Assembly: GCF_019649015.1 (NCBI RefSeq)
Contig: NZ_BLPI01000001.1
Coordinates: 2,311,001-2,375,000 of the forward strand
Reading direction: 5' to 3'
Length of the DNA: 64,000 bases
Origin: Agarivorans litoreus
GTDB lineage: Bacteria; Pseudomonadota; Gammaproteobacteria; Enterobacterales; Celerinatantimonadaceae
How positions within the stretch are numbered: the first letter of the stretch is position 1; every line of letters starts with the position of its first letter. The notes under the pieces are model-generated. The model was given only the letters and a program-made list of their open reading frames with translations. It had not been told where the DNA came from and made no database searches. Both the position numbers and the translations under genes were made by a program. Shown piece after piece: positions 55,297-64,000 of this stretch.

Positions 55297-57084
55297 ATGC
55301 AACGCGCCCAGCAAGTTTTACAAGATGTATTTGGTTTTGCCGAGTTTAGAACTGGGCAGGCTGCGGTGATCGAGCGCTTGTTAGATAACAAAGATTGCTT
55401 GGCGATTATGCCAACCGGTGGCGGAAAATCACTGTGTTACCAGATCCCCGCGTTGGTTAAGCCGGGTTTAACCGTAGTGGTGTCGCCGCTTATCTCCTTA
55501 ATGAAAGACCAAGTAGATAGCCTGCAACATAATGGTGTTAGCGCGGCGTATTTAAATTCAAGTTTAGAGCGTGAGCAGCAGTTTCAAATCTATCGTAGTT
55601 TGCAGCAGGGCGATTTAAAACTGTTATACATCTCTCCCGAGCGGTTGATCAATGGCGATTTAATTGAGCGCTTACAAGCGATGCCTTTGGCGATGTTTGC
55701 CATTGATGAAGCGCATTGTATTTCTCAGTGGGGGCACGATTTTCGGCCAGAATATAATGCCCTTGGTTGCTTAAAACAAAACTTTCCTAATGTGCCTTTA
55801 GTGGCCTTAACGGCTACCGCTGACGATACCACCCGCCAAGACATACTGCAGCGGCTTGGTTTGCCTGATGCCTTCACTCTAGTATCAAGTTTTGACCGAC
55901 CGAATATTCGCTACACCCTACAAGAAAAGTATCGCCCGTGGCAGCAGCTTAGCGATTATGTAAAACGCCGTAAGGAAGATAGCGGCATTGTTTATTGCAG
56001 TAGCCGAAAACGGGTTGAAGAATTAGCCTTAAAACTTAGTGCAGAAGGTATTCGCAGTGCGGCTTATCATGCTGGTTTGCCGATCGAGCAGCGCCAATTA
56101 GTGCAAGAGCAATTCCAGCGTGATGAAGTAGAGGTAGTTGTGGCTACCGTTGCTTTTGGGATGGGCATTGATAAACCCAATGTACGCTATGTTTTTCACT
56201 ATGATATTCCTCGTAACATAGAAGCCTACTATCAAGAAACCGGCCGTGCTGGCCGCGATGGTACCGAAGCCGAAGCGGTGTTTTTGTATGATCCCGCCGA
56301 TGCCAACTGGGTAAGGCGAATGATCGATGAAAACGAAAATGAGCAACAGCGCCAGGTTGAGAGTCATAAGTTTAACGCTATTGTCGCCTTTGCCGAGGCG
56401 CAAACTTGTCGGCGTCAGGTATTGCTTAACTACTTTGGTGAATACCTCGCCAAGCCCTGTGGAAACTGTGATGTATGCTTAGATCCACCTAAGCAATATG
56501 ATGGCTTACAAGATGCGCAAAAAGCCTTGTCTTGTGTCTATCGGCTTGGCCAGCGTTATGGTATTGGTTATGTGATTGAAGTGCTGCGTGGCAGCATGGG
56601 CCAGCGTATTTTAGAACAGGGCCATGATAAGCTTTCTACTCATGGTATTGGTAAAAGCGCCAGTCACGAGCATTGGATGAGTGTGCTACGTCAGCTTATT
56701 CATTTGGGTTTGTTGCAGCAAAACATTGCGCGTAGCTCGGTACTACAATTGACTGAAGCAGCACGACCATTTTTAAAAGGTGAGCAGCCCTTATCACTGG
56801 CTGTGCCGCGCTTAAATACCACTAAGCAAAGTAAAAAAGCCACCAGTTACGGTGTTTACGATAAACGATTATTCGCTTTGTTACGTAATTTAAGAAAGCG
56901 TTTAGCCGACGAAGAATCGGTGCCGCCGTTTGTGGTGTTTAACGACGCCACATTAATAGAAATGGCCCAGCAGCAGCCACAAACCCAGCACGAGATGTTA
57001 GCCATAAGTGGCGTTGGTTTGAAGAAGCTAGAACGCTACGGTTACCAGTTTTTAGGTTTAATCGACCAGTATCAGGCCAGTTAA
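55297..57084 (+). CDS. recQ: ATP-dependent DNA helicase RecQ
   Basis: This helicase of 595 residues has Walker [15 protein letters not shown] (about 47-60), DEAH ([19 protein letters not shown]), GRAGRDG, the zinc-binding Cys set ([19 protein letters not shown]) and a C-terminal HRDC domain (about 515-590). It acts in recombination and fork repair. The selO gene follows 26 bases later. Confidence 0.97.
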   Translation: MQRAQQVLQDVFGFAEFRTGQAAVIERLLDNKDCLAIMPTGGGKSLCYQIPALVKPGLTVVVSPLISLMKDQVDSLQHNGVSAAYLNSSLEREQQFQIYRSLQQGDLKLLYISPERLINGDLIERLQAMPLAMFAIDEAHCISQWGHDFRPEYNALGCLKQNFPNVPLVALTATADDTTRQDILQRLGLPDAFTLVSSFDRPNIRYTLQEKYRPWQQLSDYVKRRKEDSGIVYCSSRKRVEELALKLSAEGIRSAAYHAGLPIEQRQLVQEQFQRDEVEVVVATVAFGMGIDKPNVRYVFHYDIPRNIEAYYQETGRAGRDGTEAEAVFLYDPADANWVRRMIDENENEQQRQVESHKFNAIVAFAEAQTCRRQVLLNYFGEYLAKPCGNCDVCLDPPKQYDGLQDAQKALSCVYRLGQRYGIGYVIEVLRGSMGQRILEQGHDKLSTHGIGKSASHEHWMSVLRQLIHLGLLQQNIARSSVLQLTEAARPFLKGEQPLSLAVPRLNTTKQSKKATSYGVYDKRLFALLRNLRKRLADEESVPPFVVFNDATLIEMAQQQPQTQHEMLAISGVGLKKLERYGYQFLGLIDQYQAS

Positions 57085-57110
57085 GACGCCGCCCGATTTA
57101 AGGATCGCAG

Positions 57111-58532
57111 ATGGAATTTGTGAATCGTTTTTCCAATGAACTACCCGAGTTATGCCATCAGCAGCAGCCTACGCCGCTAAAAGATCCTGAGTTGGTGGCA
57201 TATAGCCAGGCCGCTGCTGAGTTAATTGGCCTAGATAGTGAGTTTATGCAGGGAGAGCTGGCGCTTGGTCTAAGCGCTGGTAAGTTACTTATCGAAGGCA
57301 TGCAGCCTGCCTCAACGGTATACGCTGGCCATCAGTTTGGTGGATATTCTCCGCAGCTGGGTGACGGTCGAGCCTTGCTACTTGGTGAAACAGTAAACGA
57401 GCAAGGTGAGTACTGGGAACTGCAACTTAAAGGCTCGGGTTTAACGCCTTTCTCTCGCCAAGGCGATGGTAAAGCAGTATTACGTTCTAGCATTCGCGAG
57501 TTTTTAGCCAGTGAAGCCATGGCCGCTTTAGGCATCGCAACAACCCGCGCATTAAGCTTAACGGTAGGTAGCGGTTTAGTGCAGCGTGAACGCTTTGAAA
57601 AAGAAGCTATGCTGCTACGTATGGCGCCTAGCCATATTCGTTTTGGTCATTTTGAATACCTGTATTACCAGCAACAAACTCAACCATTAAAGCGCTTGGT
57701 AGATTTTTGCTTAAGCCATTATTTTAGCGATTGTTTAACTGCCGAAAATCCGGTGCTAGCTATGTTAGAACAAGTAGTGGATAGCACCGCGTTGATGATT
57801 GCTAAGTGGCAGGCCGAAGGCTTTTGTCATGGCGTAATGAATACCGACAACATGTCGATTTTGGGCTTAACCATCGATTATGGCCCTTATGGGTTTTTAG
57901 ATGACTACAACCCTAGACACGTTTGTAACCATAGCGACCATTATGGACGTTATGCCTTTAACCAGCAGCCAGCCGTAGGCTTATGGAACTTACAGCGTTT
58001 GGCACAAGCCTTGTCTGACTATGTACCCAGCGCTAAAACCGAGCCACTTTGGATACGCTATCAGCAGAAAATCAATCAACATTACCAGCAGTTGATGCTG
58101 AATAAGTTAGGTTTAAGCCAGTGGCAAGATGACGATGAGCAACTTTTAGGTTTGCTGCTTAAAGTTATCGCCGAACAAAAGGCCGATTACCACCAAAGCC
58201 TGCGTGCCTTGGCGCAGGACCAAAATCAGTTAACTAAACAATTGCCTGATGTTTGGCAGGCTTGGTTGAAGTTATACCGCCAGCGCTGTCAGCAAAGTGA
58301 TGTTGATGAACAACAACGGATATCAGGTATTCAGCAGCATGTGCCTTTATACGTATTGCGCAACTATTTGGCGCAGCAGGCGATAGAACAAGCGGAAGAT
58401 GGCAGTTATGCACAGTTGCGCCAGCTGCATCAGGTACTCAATACCCCGTTTACTGAGCAAGTTGATGCTCAGCATTTTGCGGCTCCACCACCGGCTTGGG
58501 GCAAGTGCTTGGAGATATCATGCAGCAGCTAG
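57111..58532 (+). CDS. selO: Protein adenylyltransferase SelO (YdiU)
   Basis: The 473-residue pseudokinase-fold protein matches E. coli YdiU closely. It has GHQFGGYSPQLGDGRALLLGE (about 72-92), KGSGLTPFSRQGDGKAVLR, the metal-binding MNTDNMSILG (about 243-252) with a nearby Asp in IDYGPYGFLDDY, and the conserved end PPPAWGKCLEISCSS. SelO moves AMP onto Ser/Thr/Tyr of redox-related proteins. It follows recQ by 26 bases, and its stop overlaps the small orphan downstream. Confidence 0.95.
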   Translation: MEFVNRFSNELPELCHQQQPTPLKDPELVAYSQAAAELIGLDSEFMQGELALGLSAGKLLIEGMQPASTVYAGHQFGGYSPQLGDGRALLLGETVNEQGEYWELQLKGSGLTPFSRQGDGKAVLRSSIREFLASEAMAALGIATTRALSLTVGSGLVQRERFEKEAMLLRMAPSHIRFGHFEYLYYQQQTQPLKRLVDFCLSHYFSDCLTAENPVLAMLEQVVDSTALMIAKWQAEGFCHGVMNTDNMSILGLTIDYGPYGFLDDYNPRHVCNHSDHYGRYAFNQQPAVGLWNLQRLAQALSDYVPSAKTEPLWIRYQQKINQHYQQLMLNKLGLSQWQDDDEQLLGLLLKVIAEQKADYHQSLRALAQDQNQLTKQLPDVWQAWLKLYRQRCQQSDVDEQQRISGIQQHVPLYVLRNYLAQQAIEQAEDGSYAQLRQLHQVLNTPFTEQVDAQHFAAPPPAWGKCLEISCSS

Positions 58533-58828
58533 CAAATGGCATAGAAGTATTATCGGAGCATGCGGTAGTTACTATTGCTAAGCAGTTCTCCGAATCACAG
58601 TTTTTGGCTAGTGCGCAGCAGTTTGTAAAGCAGCAACAATGGCAGCAGGCTTTTGTTGAACAAGGCGCCGACTGGCAAGTTTTAGGTTTTTATATTGAAC
58701 AACAATTATGGTGGTTTCGTTATGATGCACTAAGTCAGGGCGCTTGGTTTGAATGCGCCAATAGTGAGCATTTTCACACGAGCTCTGCCCCATTATTGGC
58801 TGCCTTAAATCATGCCAGTTTTGACTAA
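58520..58828 (+). CDS. Small hypothetical protein coupled to selO
   Basis: I do not recognise this 102-residue protein. The ATG at 58520 lies inside the last codons of selO, with GGAG 5 bases upstream, so it is probably translated by coupling. It is acidic to neutral, helical at the start and rich in Gln/Trp (QQQLWWFRYDALSQGAWFECA). It has no signal peptide and no known motif. It could be a small soluble partner of SelO, but that rests only on position. Confidence 0.6.
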   Translation: MQQLANGIEVLSEHAVVTIAKQFSESQFLASAQQFVKQQQWQQAFVEQGADWQVLGFYIEQQLWWFRYDALSQGAWFECANSEHFHTSSAPLLAALNHASFD

Positions 58829-59215
58829 ACAAAATTATATTTTTAGGCTGATTAAAATGTGATCCATTACAAGGTTTCCCACAGGCTTATCTTCTATATT
58901 AATCCACCTGCCAACGTTGAGTTGTTTATTAATTCACCGTAAGGCCGCGAAAAGCAATGTCATGGAATGATGTTTTCCACAATAAGGGAACTGTTTGCCG
59001 CTCCAATTTCTTGCCTTTCTTTATCTGTAAGTTACTGAATTAAAACTTATTTGTCGTTTTCTATTTAGCTTGTTATTTTTTCGCGAGAGAATTACTGCTG
59101 TTTGTCAACAGAGTTATCCACAATTTGTTGCGGCCGATAACGCTTAACTCTGGTGCATTTAGGGTGGCTGTGGCATCATCGAGCGCAATGAAAATCTGAA
59201 CGATGGATCACGGTA
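58829..59215. promoter_or_regulatory. polA upstream region with a DnaA-box cluster
   Basis: These 387 bases have no gene. They carry one perfect DnaA box, TTATCCACA (59114-59122), and two near matches, TTTTCCACA (58973-58981) and TTTCCCACA (58875-58883), all in the same orientation upstream of polA. They may let DnaA influence polA transcription. Confidence 0.6.
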
Positions 59216-61975
59216 ATGGCAACCCTTCCCGACCAACCCTTAGTGCTTGTTGACGGCTCTTCTTATCTATATCGCGCTTACTACGCTCCTCCTCATCTAA
59301 CTAACTCTAAAGGCGAAGCCACCGGCGCAGTTTATGGCGTGGTTAACATGCTGCGCAGCTTACTTAAGCAATTTAAGCCAGAGCATATTGTGGTGGTGTT
59401 TGATGCCAAGGGTAAAACCTTTCGTGACGACATCTATAAAGAATATAAAGCCAATCGCCCGTCTATGCCCGATGATTTGCGCAGTCAAATTGCCCCTTTA
59501 CACGCGGTAATTAAAGCAATGGGTTTGCCTTTAGTGGCCATTGAAGGTGTTGAAGCCGATGATGTTATTGGTACCTTAGCTAAGCAAGCTTCGGCCGAGA
59601 ACAAAGCGGTAGTGATTAGCACTGGCGATAAAGACATGGCGCAGCTGGTGGATGAAAATATCACCTTGATTAATACCATGACCGACACAGTTATGGATCG
59701 TGCTGGCGTTATCGATAAGTTTGGCGTACCACCGGAGCTGATTATTGATTATTTAGCGCTAATGGGCGACAAAGTAGATAACATTCCTGGCTTACCTGGG
59801 GTGGGCGAGAAAACTGCTTTGGCCATGTTGCAAGGCATTGGTGGCGTGGATGATTTATTAGCCGACCCAGACGCGGTTGCACCATTAGGTTTTCGCGGCT
59901 CTAAAACCATGCCTAAAAAGCTGCGTGAACATGCCGAAGATGCCCGTTTATCCTATTTATTAGCCACCATTAAATGTGACGTTGAAGTCGGTTTTAGCAT
60001 GGATGACATGTTGCGTACCGAAGAAGACAAAGATGCGCTGATTAAATTATTTGGTGAATTGGAGTTTAAGCGCTGGCTGAGTGAAGCGCTTAGCCCATCA
60101 AGTAACAGCGCCGCAGCAGAACCAAATGCTGAGGCCGAAGTGGTTGCTCCTGCTGTTGAGCTTAAAGGTGAATATGAAACCATTTTAACCAAGCAGCAGT
60201 TTGATGATTGGTTTGAACGCTTAAATAACGCTGAGCTTATCGCTATTGATACCGAAACCACCTCGCTTAACTACATGCAAGCTGAACTCGTGGGTTTATC
60301 TTTTGCCGTTGAAGCAGGCAAAGCTGCCTACTTACCAGTCGCTCACGATTATTTAGATGCGCCTGAGCAGCTAGAGCGAAACTGGGTATTAGCGCAGCTT
60401 AAACCACTATTGGAAGACCCTAATAAAGCGAAGGTTGGCCAAAACCTTAAGTACGATGCTAGTGTGCTTGCGCGTTACGACATTACGCTCAAAGGCATTA
60501 AGTACGACACCATGTTGGAGTCGTATGTGCTCAATAGCACCATTACTCGCCACGATATGGACTCGTTGTCGTTGCAGTACTTGCAACACAAAACCATCAA
60601 GTTTGAAGACATTGCAGGTAAAGGCGCTAAACAACTTACCTTCAATCAAATTGAACTTGAAACGGCAGCACCTTATGCGGCAGAAGATGCAGACGTTACT
60701 TTACGCTTGCACCAAACTCTGTGGGCCAAGTTAGAGAAAGAGCCAAAGCTGAAAAGCTTGTTCGAAGAAGTAGAGTTACCTTTAGTGGGCATCTTGTCGC
60801 AAACCGAGCGTCAAGGTGTGCGTATTGATAGCCAGCGCTTAGCGCAGCATAGTTTGTCTTTAGGCGAGCGTATCGACGGTTTAGAGAAGCAAGCGCATGA
60901 ACTAGCCGGTGAACCATTTAACTTAGGTTCTCCTAAGCAGCTGCAAACCATTTTGTTTGAAAAAATGGAATTGCCGATCATTAAGAAAACCCCAAAAGGT
61001 GCGCCGTCTACTGCCGAGGAAGTGCTGCAAGAGTTGGCGTTAGATTACAGTTTGCCAAAAGTGATTTTAGAGTATCGAAGCCTGTCTAAACTAAAATCTA
61101 CTTACACTGACAAACTGCCTAAAATGGTAGAGCCAAGCACTGGCAGAGTGCATACCTCTTATCATCAAGCGGTAACAGCAACGGGACGTTTCTCATCTAC
61201 CGATCCTAACTTGCAGAATATTCCTATTCGCCATGAAGAAGGACGTAAAGTACGTCAGGCTTTTGTACCTGCCGATGGTTACAAACTGGTAGCGATAGAT
61301 TACTCACAAATTGAGCTGCGTATCATGGCGCATCTTTCTCAGGATGCTGGTTTGCTAAAAGCCTTTGCTGCCGGAGAAGACATTCATAAAGCCACTGCTG
61401 CAGAAGTATTTGGTAAAGAGCTAGAGGCAGTGAGCGGCGATGAGCGCCGCAGTGCCAAAGCGATTAACTTTGGCCTAATTTACGGTATGAGCGCCTTTGG
61501 TTTAGCCAAGCAGTTAGGCATTGCTCGAGCCGATGCGCAAAACTACATGAATCGTTATTTTGAGCGCTACCCTGCGGTGTTGGACTACATGGACAGCACC
61601 CGAGATTTTTGCCAAGAACACGGATATGTAGAAACCTTGTTTGGCCGCCGCTTGTATTTGCCCGAAATTAATTCGCGTAACGGTATGCGTAAAAAAGCTG
61701 CCGAACGTGCTGCGGTAAACGCGCCAATGCAAGGAACCGCTGCCGACATTATCAAAAAGGCGATGATTGCGGTTGCCCAATGGCTAGATACTCAACCCAG
61801 TGAGCATTGTAAGATGTTAATGCAGGTTCACGATGAACTGGTATTTGAAGTATTAGAAAGCGAGTTGGATAAAGTTGTACCGAAGCTTACCGAGCTGATG
61901 GAGCAGGCAGTGACACTAGATTTACCATTAGTTGCCGAATCAGGTATTGGTGAAAACTGGGATGAAGCCCACTAG
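59216..61975 (+). CDS. polA: DNA polymerase I
   Basis: The 919-residue protein has a 5'-3' exonuclease domain (1 to about 290; [25 protein letters not shown]), a 3'-5' exonuclease domain (about 315-510; the DxE pair in AIDTETTSL) and a family A polymerase domain (about 520-919; [37 protein letters not shown]). It fills gaps and removes RNA primers. All three domains appear intact. The spf gene follows it, as in E. coli. Confidence 0.98.
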   Translation: MATLPDQPLVLVDGSSYLYRAYYAPPHLTNSKGEATGAVYGVVNMLRSLLKQFKPEHIVVVFDAKGKTFRDDIYKEYKANRPSMPDDLRSQIAPLHAVIKAMGLPLVAIEGVEADDVIGTLAKQASAENKAVVISTGDKDMAQLVDENITLINTMTDTVMDRAGVIDKFGVPPELIIDYLALMGDKVDNIPGLPGVGEKTALAMLQGIGGVDDLLADPDAVAPLGFRGSKTMPKKLREHAEDARLSYLLATIKCDVEVGFSMDDMLRTEEDKDALIKLFGELEFKRWLSEALSPSSNSAAAEPNAEAEVVAPAVELKGEYETILTKQQFDDWFERLNNAELIAIDTETTSLNYMQAELVGLSFAVEAGKAAYLPVAHDYLDAPEQLERNWVLAQLKPLLEDPNKAKVGQNLKYDASVLARYDITLKGIKYDTMLESYVLNSTITRHDMDSLSLQYLQHKTIKFEDIAGKGAKQLTFNQIELETAAPYAAEDADVTLRLHQTLWAKLEKEPKLKSLFEEVELPLVGILSQTERQGVRIDSQRLAQHSLSLGERIDGLEKQAHELAGEPFNLGSPKQLQTILFEKMELPIIKKTPKGAPSTAEEVLQELALDYSLPKVILEYRSLSKLKSTYTDKLPKMVEPSTGRVHTSYHQAVTATGRFSSTDPNLQNIPIRHEEGRKVRQAFVPADGYKLVAIDYSQIELRIMAHLSQDAGLLKAFAAGEDIHKATAAEVFGKELEAVSGDERRSAKAINFGLIYGMSAFGLAKQLGIARADAQNYMNRYFERYPAVLDYMDSTRDFCQEHGYVETLFGRRLYLPEINSRNGMRKKAAERAAVNAPMQGTAADIIKKAMIAVAQWLDTQPSEHCKMLMQVHDELVFEVLESELDKVVPKLTELMEQAVTLDLPLVAESGIGENWDEAH

Positions 61976-61996
61976 AGCTAAATAGTGGAAGATAGC

Positions 61997-62024
61997 AAAA
62001 GGAGGCGATGGCCTCTTTTTTTTT
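61997..62024 (+). terminator. Terminator of polA
   Basis: AAAAGGAGGC and GCCTCTTTTT (to 62020) form a stem with one G-T pair and a 4-base loop, and nine T follow from 62016. Confidence 0.88.
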
Positions 62025-62145
62025 CCTCAAGATTTTGCGAATTTATGTAATTATGAAAACCTTTTCGCGTAATTTAAAAACCAACATATACCTCTAAAGT
62101 GAAATTTCCTTACAAAAAGTGCTTTATTTTTCATCGATGATGCTC

Positions 62146-62151
62146 TAGAGT
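62146..62151 (+). promoter_or_regulatory. spf promoter -10
   Basis: TAGAGT lies 7 bases before the first base of Spot 42. The -35 is weak (TTTATT at 62123-62128). A good CRP site was not found upstream. Confidence 0.4.
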
Positions 62152-62158
62152 AACTCTT

Positions 62159-62261
62159 GTAGGGTACAGAGGTAAGATGTTCTATCTTTCAGACCTTTAT
62201 TTCACGTAGTTGAAAAAGGCTATTTTGCCGCCCCGATGGGTTTCCATCGGGGCGTTTTTTT
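62159..62261 (+). ncRNA. spf: Spot 42 small RNA
   Basis: From GTAGGGTACAGAGG onward the sequence follows E. coli Spot 42 nearly base for base for the first 50 bases (through AAGATG, ATCTTTCAGACC and TTTCACGTAG). It then diverges in the middle. It ends in a 10-bp terminator stem, GCCCCGATGG (62230-62239) with CCATCGGGGC (62244-62253), and seven T. Spot 42 is an Hfq-dependent RNA that represses galK and other carbon genes and is repressed by cAMP-CRP in E. coli. Its place after polA is the conserved one. The RNA is about 103 bases long. Confidence 0.96.
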
Positions 62262-62499
62262 GTCTTAATGCCAGTGATTGCCTGCCTTCTCTCCTAATTT
62301 TTAAACTCATTTATGCTCCTTGTCTAAGAGGGGGCTCTAGCTGTTGTTTCTTATTTTCTGATATTTGGTTGCTAAATTACGATATTTGGGAATTTCGTAT
62401 TCAAAATGCCACTGCTTGATGGTGTTTGATTGCTGTTGGCCTAAGGGCTGGGTGAATAACAAAGCTTCTATGAAAGAAAATTGCACATTTTTAGAAAAT

Positions 62500-62614
62500 T
62501 TTGTGAACTAATCGATTTTCAGAGAGTCATAATTAATGCAATTGGAATAGTGCTTTCAGTTTTTAAGAATTTCTTTTCTTATCATGCCTCATCGGACGAT
62601 GGGGCTTTTTTTTT
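62500..62614 (+). ncRNA. Candidate small RNA or unassigned terminator after spf
   Basis: There is no gene between spf and the GH43 gene on the plus strand, yet a strong plus-strand terminator is present: GCCTCATC (62586-62593) pairs with GATGGGGC (62598-62605) around GGAC, followed by nine T (62606-62614). A possible -10 (CATAAT, 62528-62533) lies upstream, with only a poorly spaced -35 (TTGTGA, 62501-62506). This suggests a transcript of about 75-80 bases ending here. The family is unknown, and the extent is a guess. Confidence 0.35.
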
Positions 62615-62661
62615 GCCTGCTGTTTAGTACTGAGAGGTGTTGGTTTAGGCTCTGGATAGAA

Positions 62662-62685
62662 AAACGCCACGTTAAAGTGGCGTTT
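62662..62685 (-). terminator. Terminator of the GH43 gene
   Basis: On the minus strand AAACGCCAC and GTGGCGTTT form a 9-bp stem with a 6-base loop. The T run that follows is TTTTTC. It is 20 bases past the stop. Confidence 0.85.
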
Positions 62686-62705
62686 GAATTTAGCGAATAA
62701 CTTGC

Positions 62706-63776
62706 TTACTCATAGTAAGGCTTAATCGCTTCAATCTTGCCGTTATCATCAATATTTAGCTCAGCCATCTTAATGCTGCGTAAGTGGGTTTGACCGGCTG
62801 ATAACGTGCTGTCGTGGTAGAACAAAAACCACTTGTCTTGGTATTGAACAATTGAGTGATGGGTTGTCCAACCTAATACAGGCTCTAAGATAACGCCTTC
62901 GTAGCGGAACGGCCCATAAGGTGAGTCACTGCTTGCGTAAGCAATTTTGTGAGTATCGCCAGTAGAGTAAGAGAAGTAGTAGCGGCCGTTGTGCTTGTGC
63001 ATCCATGGGCCTTCAAAATAGCGGCGTTCGTTGTCACCTGCTAGTAGCACATCGCCATTCTTATCGACAATTTCGATTTCTTTTGGTGTTTCAGCAAACT
63101 CCAGCATGTCGTCGCTCATTTTAGCCACTAAGGGTTTTAGCGCGGGTTGGTCGTCGGCGGGAAATTGTTCTTCACCAAATTCACCATTGCGCCAGTTTTG
63201 TAATTGGCCGCCCCATAAACCGCCAAAATACATGTAGTGACTACCGTCTTCGTCTTTGAATACCGCAGGGTCGATGCTAAAGCTGCCTTTAATTGGTTCT
63301 GCTTGGGGAGTAAAAGGTCCTTCAGGCTGATCGCCAACTGCTACGCCAATTTGGAAAATGCCATCGTAGTTGCGCGCAGGGAAGTATAAGTAGTACTTGC
63401 CATCTTTTTCTGCAGCGTCTGGCGCCCACATTTGTTTCTCTGCCCAAGGCACGTCTTTTACATCTAGCGCGTTACCATGGTCGGTGACTACGCCAAAAGG
63501 ACGGTCTAATGAGAAAACATGGTAATCACGCATGTCAAAGTGATCGCCATTGTCATTTAGTGGCTGACCGTTATCTACATCATGAGAGGGATATATGTAA
63601 AGTTTGCCGTTAAATACATGGGCTGAAGGATCGGCGGTATACATATGCGTCACTAAGGCGCCACTAATCGGCTTTAGCTGATCGGCACGCGCTTTATCTG
63701 CTGCGGTTACCGCTTCCGCATCACTGATCTCGCTAGGTTCTTCTACCCTAGTCTTGGTTGCGTCATTCACGCTCAT
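62706..63776 (-). CDS. Glycoside hydrolase family 43 protein
   Basis: The five-bladed propeller hydrolase of 356 residues has the family's three acids visible: D49 in YTADPSAHVF (base), D169 in FSIDPAVFKDEDG (pKa modulator) and E255 in YFEGPWMHKHNGRYY (acid). GH43 enzymes act on arabinans, xylans and related chains. No signal peptide is present, so it works in the cytoplasm on short imported oligosaccharides, probably as an arabinofuranosidase or xylosidase. The first 40 residues are polar and probably disordered. A divergent gene at the right edge may be its regulator. Confidence 0.88.
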   Translation of the reverse strand: MSVNDATKTRVEEPSEISDAEAVTAADKARADQLKPISGALVTHMYTADPSAHVFNGKLYIYPSHDVDNGQPLNDNGDHFDMRDYHVFSLDRPFGVVTDHGNALDVKDVPWAEKQMWAPDAAEKDGKYYLYFPARNYDGIFQIGVAVGDQPEGPFTPQAEPIKGSFSIDPAVFKDEDGSHYMYFGGLWGGQLQNWRNGEFGEEQFPADDQPALKPLVAKMSDDMLEFAETPKEIEIVDKNGDVLLAGDNERRYFEGPWMHKHNGRYYFSYSTGDTHKIAYASSDSPYGPFRYEGVILEPVLGWTTHHSIVQYQDKWFLFYHDSTLSAGQTHLRSIKMAELNIDDNGKIEAIKPYYE

Positions 63777-63923
63777 GGTATTTCCTCATTAAGTTTTTGC
63801 GTCAGTATAACGATCTCAAACTTGATAAGTTTTACGTTCTTCGGTAGCCCAATTGTAAAATTTGTCCCGCAAGCACAATTTGTCATTAAACTATGATCAA
63901 GTGCACAAGCGGTGGGATATTTC

Positions 63924-64000
63924 ATGAAACTCTGTGAAATAAATGACGCGCGCTATGATGGGCTGGTTTGCTTTAAAAGGGATGAAGGTTGGAAGGTGAT
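63924..64000 (+). CDS. Start of a divergent gene (cut by the right edge)
   Basis: An ATG at 63924 with GGTGGGAT about 6 bases upstream opens a frame of 25 codons (MKLCEINDARYDGLVCFKRD...) that runs off the window. It faces away from the GH43 gene with 147 bases between. The position suggests a regulator or sugar gene, but too little is visible to assign a family. Confidence 0.45.
   Translation, partial: MKLCEINDARYDGLVCFKRDEGWKV

Noticed and set aside
62098-62116. CRP site upstream of spf
   Set aside because: AGTGA and TTACA halves are present but the spacing is off by one and both halves are imperfect.
62210-62419. 69-codon frame starting near the end of spf
   Set aside because: It begins inside Spot 42 and runs through its terminator. 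The product has no recognisable features.

Overview
The window is a 64 kb stretch of a gammaproteobacterial chromosome, most likely from a marine member of the Alteromonadales. This is inferred from the AT-leaning base use, from Escherichia/Vibrio/Shewanella-type gene order (rhlB-trxA-rho, ubiD-fre, hemCDXY/cyaA, lptM-lysA-dapF-yigA-xerC-yigB-uvrD, rarD-yigI-recQ, polA-spf) and from a cytoplasmic family 43 glycosidase at the right edge. I cannot name the genus. Almost all of the sequence is ordinary housekeeping DNA. I see no rRNA, tRNA, CRISPR array, prophage or complete insertion sequence. One small non-autonomous element with terminal inverted repeats is present.

Layout. 1-8 kb: edge of a 7TMR-DISM signalling protein; an oxidative-stress pair (flavoprotein disulfide reductase plus peroxiredoxin-glutaredoxin hybrid) under a clear OxyR-type site; a four-gene polyamine-type ABC importer. 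8-14.5 kb: two LysR regulators, each divergent from an enzyme gene (CurA-like reductase; glutathione S-transferase), then CheV, a periplasmic binding-like protein and a DUF2797 protein. 14.5-18.4 kb: a zrg-like metal (zinc) uptake cluster whose His-rich protein carries 42-bp tandem repeats. 18.4-30 kb: DUF2914 protein, puuD-puuB (putrescine degradation), a GalR-like repressor, hemB, a conserved orphan, an EamA transporter, a diguanylate cyclase, purEK and a solute-binding-like protein. 30-38.7 kb: gppA-rhlB divergent from trxA-rho, then an orphan, ubiD, a small ferredoxin and fre. 38.7-46 kb: hemCDXY divergent from cyaA, then cyaY. 46-52.8 kb: lptM to uvrD. 52.8-59 kb: the small mobile element, rarD, an AbiTii-like protein, yigI, recQ, selO and a small coupled orphan. 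59-64 kb: polA behind a DnaA-box cluster, the Spot 42 RNA gene (spf), a candidate second small RNA, a GH43 gene and the edge of a divergent gene.

Connections. Three readable regulatory circuits stand out: OxyR on the peroxiredoxin hybrid, LexA on uvrD (its operator doubles as a possible terminator for yigB), and cAMP-CRP on cyaA. CyaA, a GalR-like repressor with its own operator, and Spot 42 (a cAMP-CRP-linked small RNA that targets galactose and other carbon genes in E. coli) lie in one window. The polyamine-type importer and puuDB suggest amine use as a nitrogen or carbon source. The strongest leads for new biology are the AbiTii-like solitary gene, the candidate small RNA after spf, the split ferredoxin/Fre pair, the C-terminal CxxC of the reductase beside the peroxiredoxin hybrid, and a few orphan proteins.
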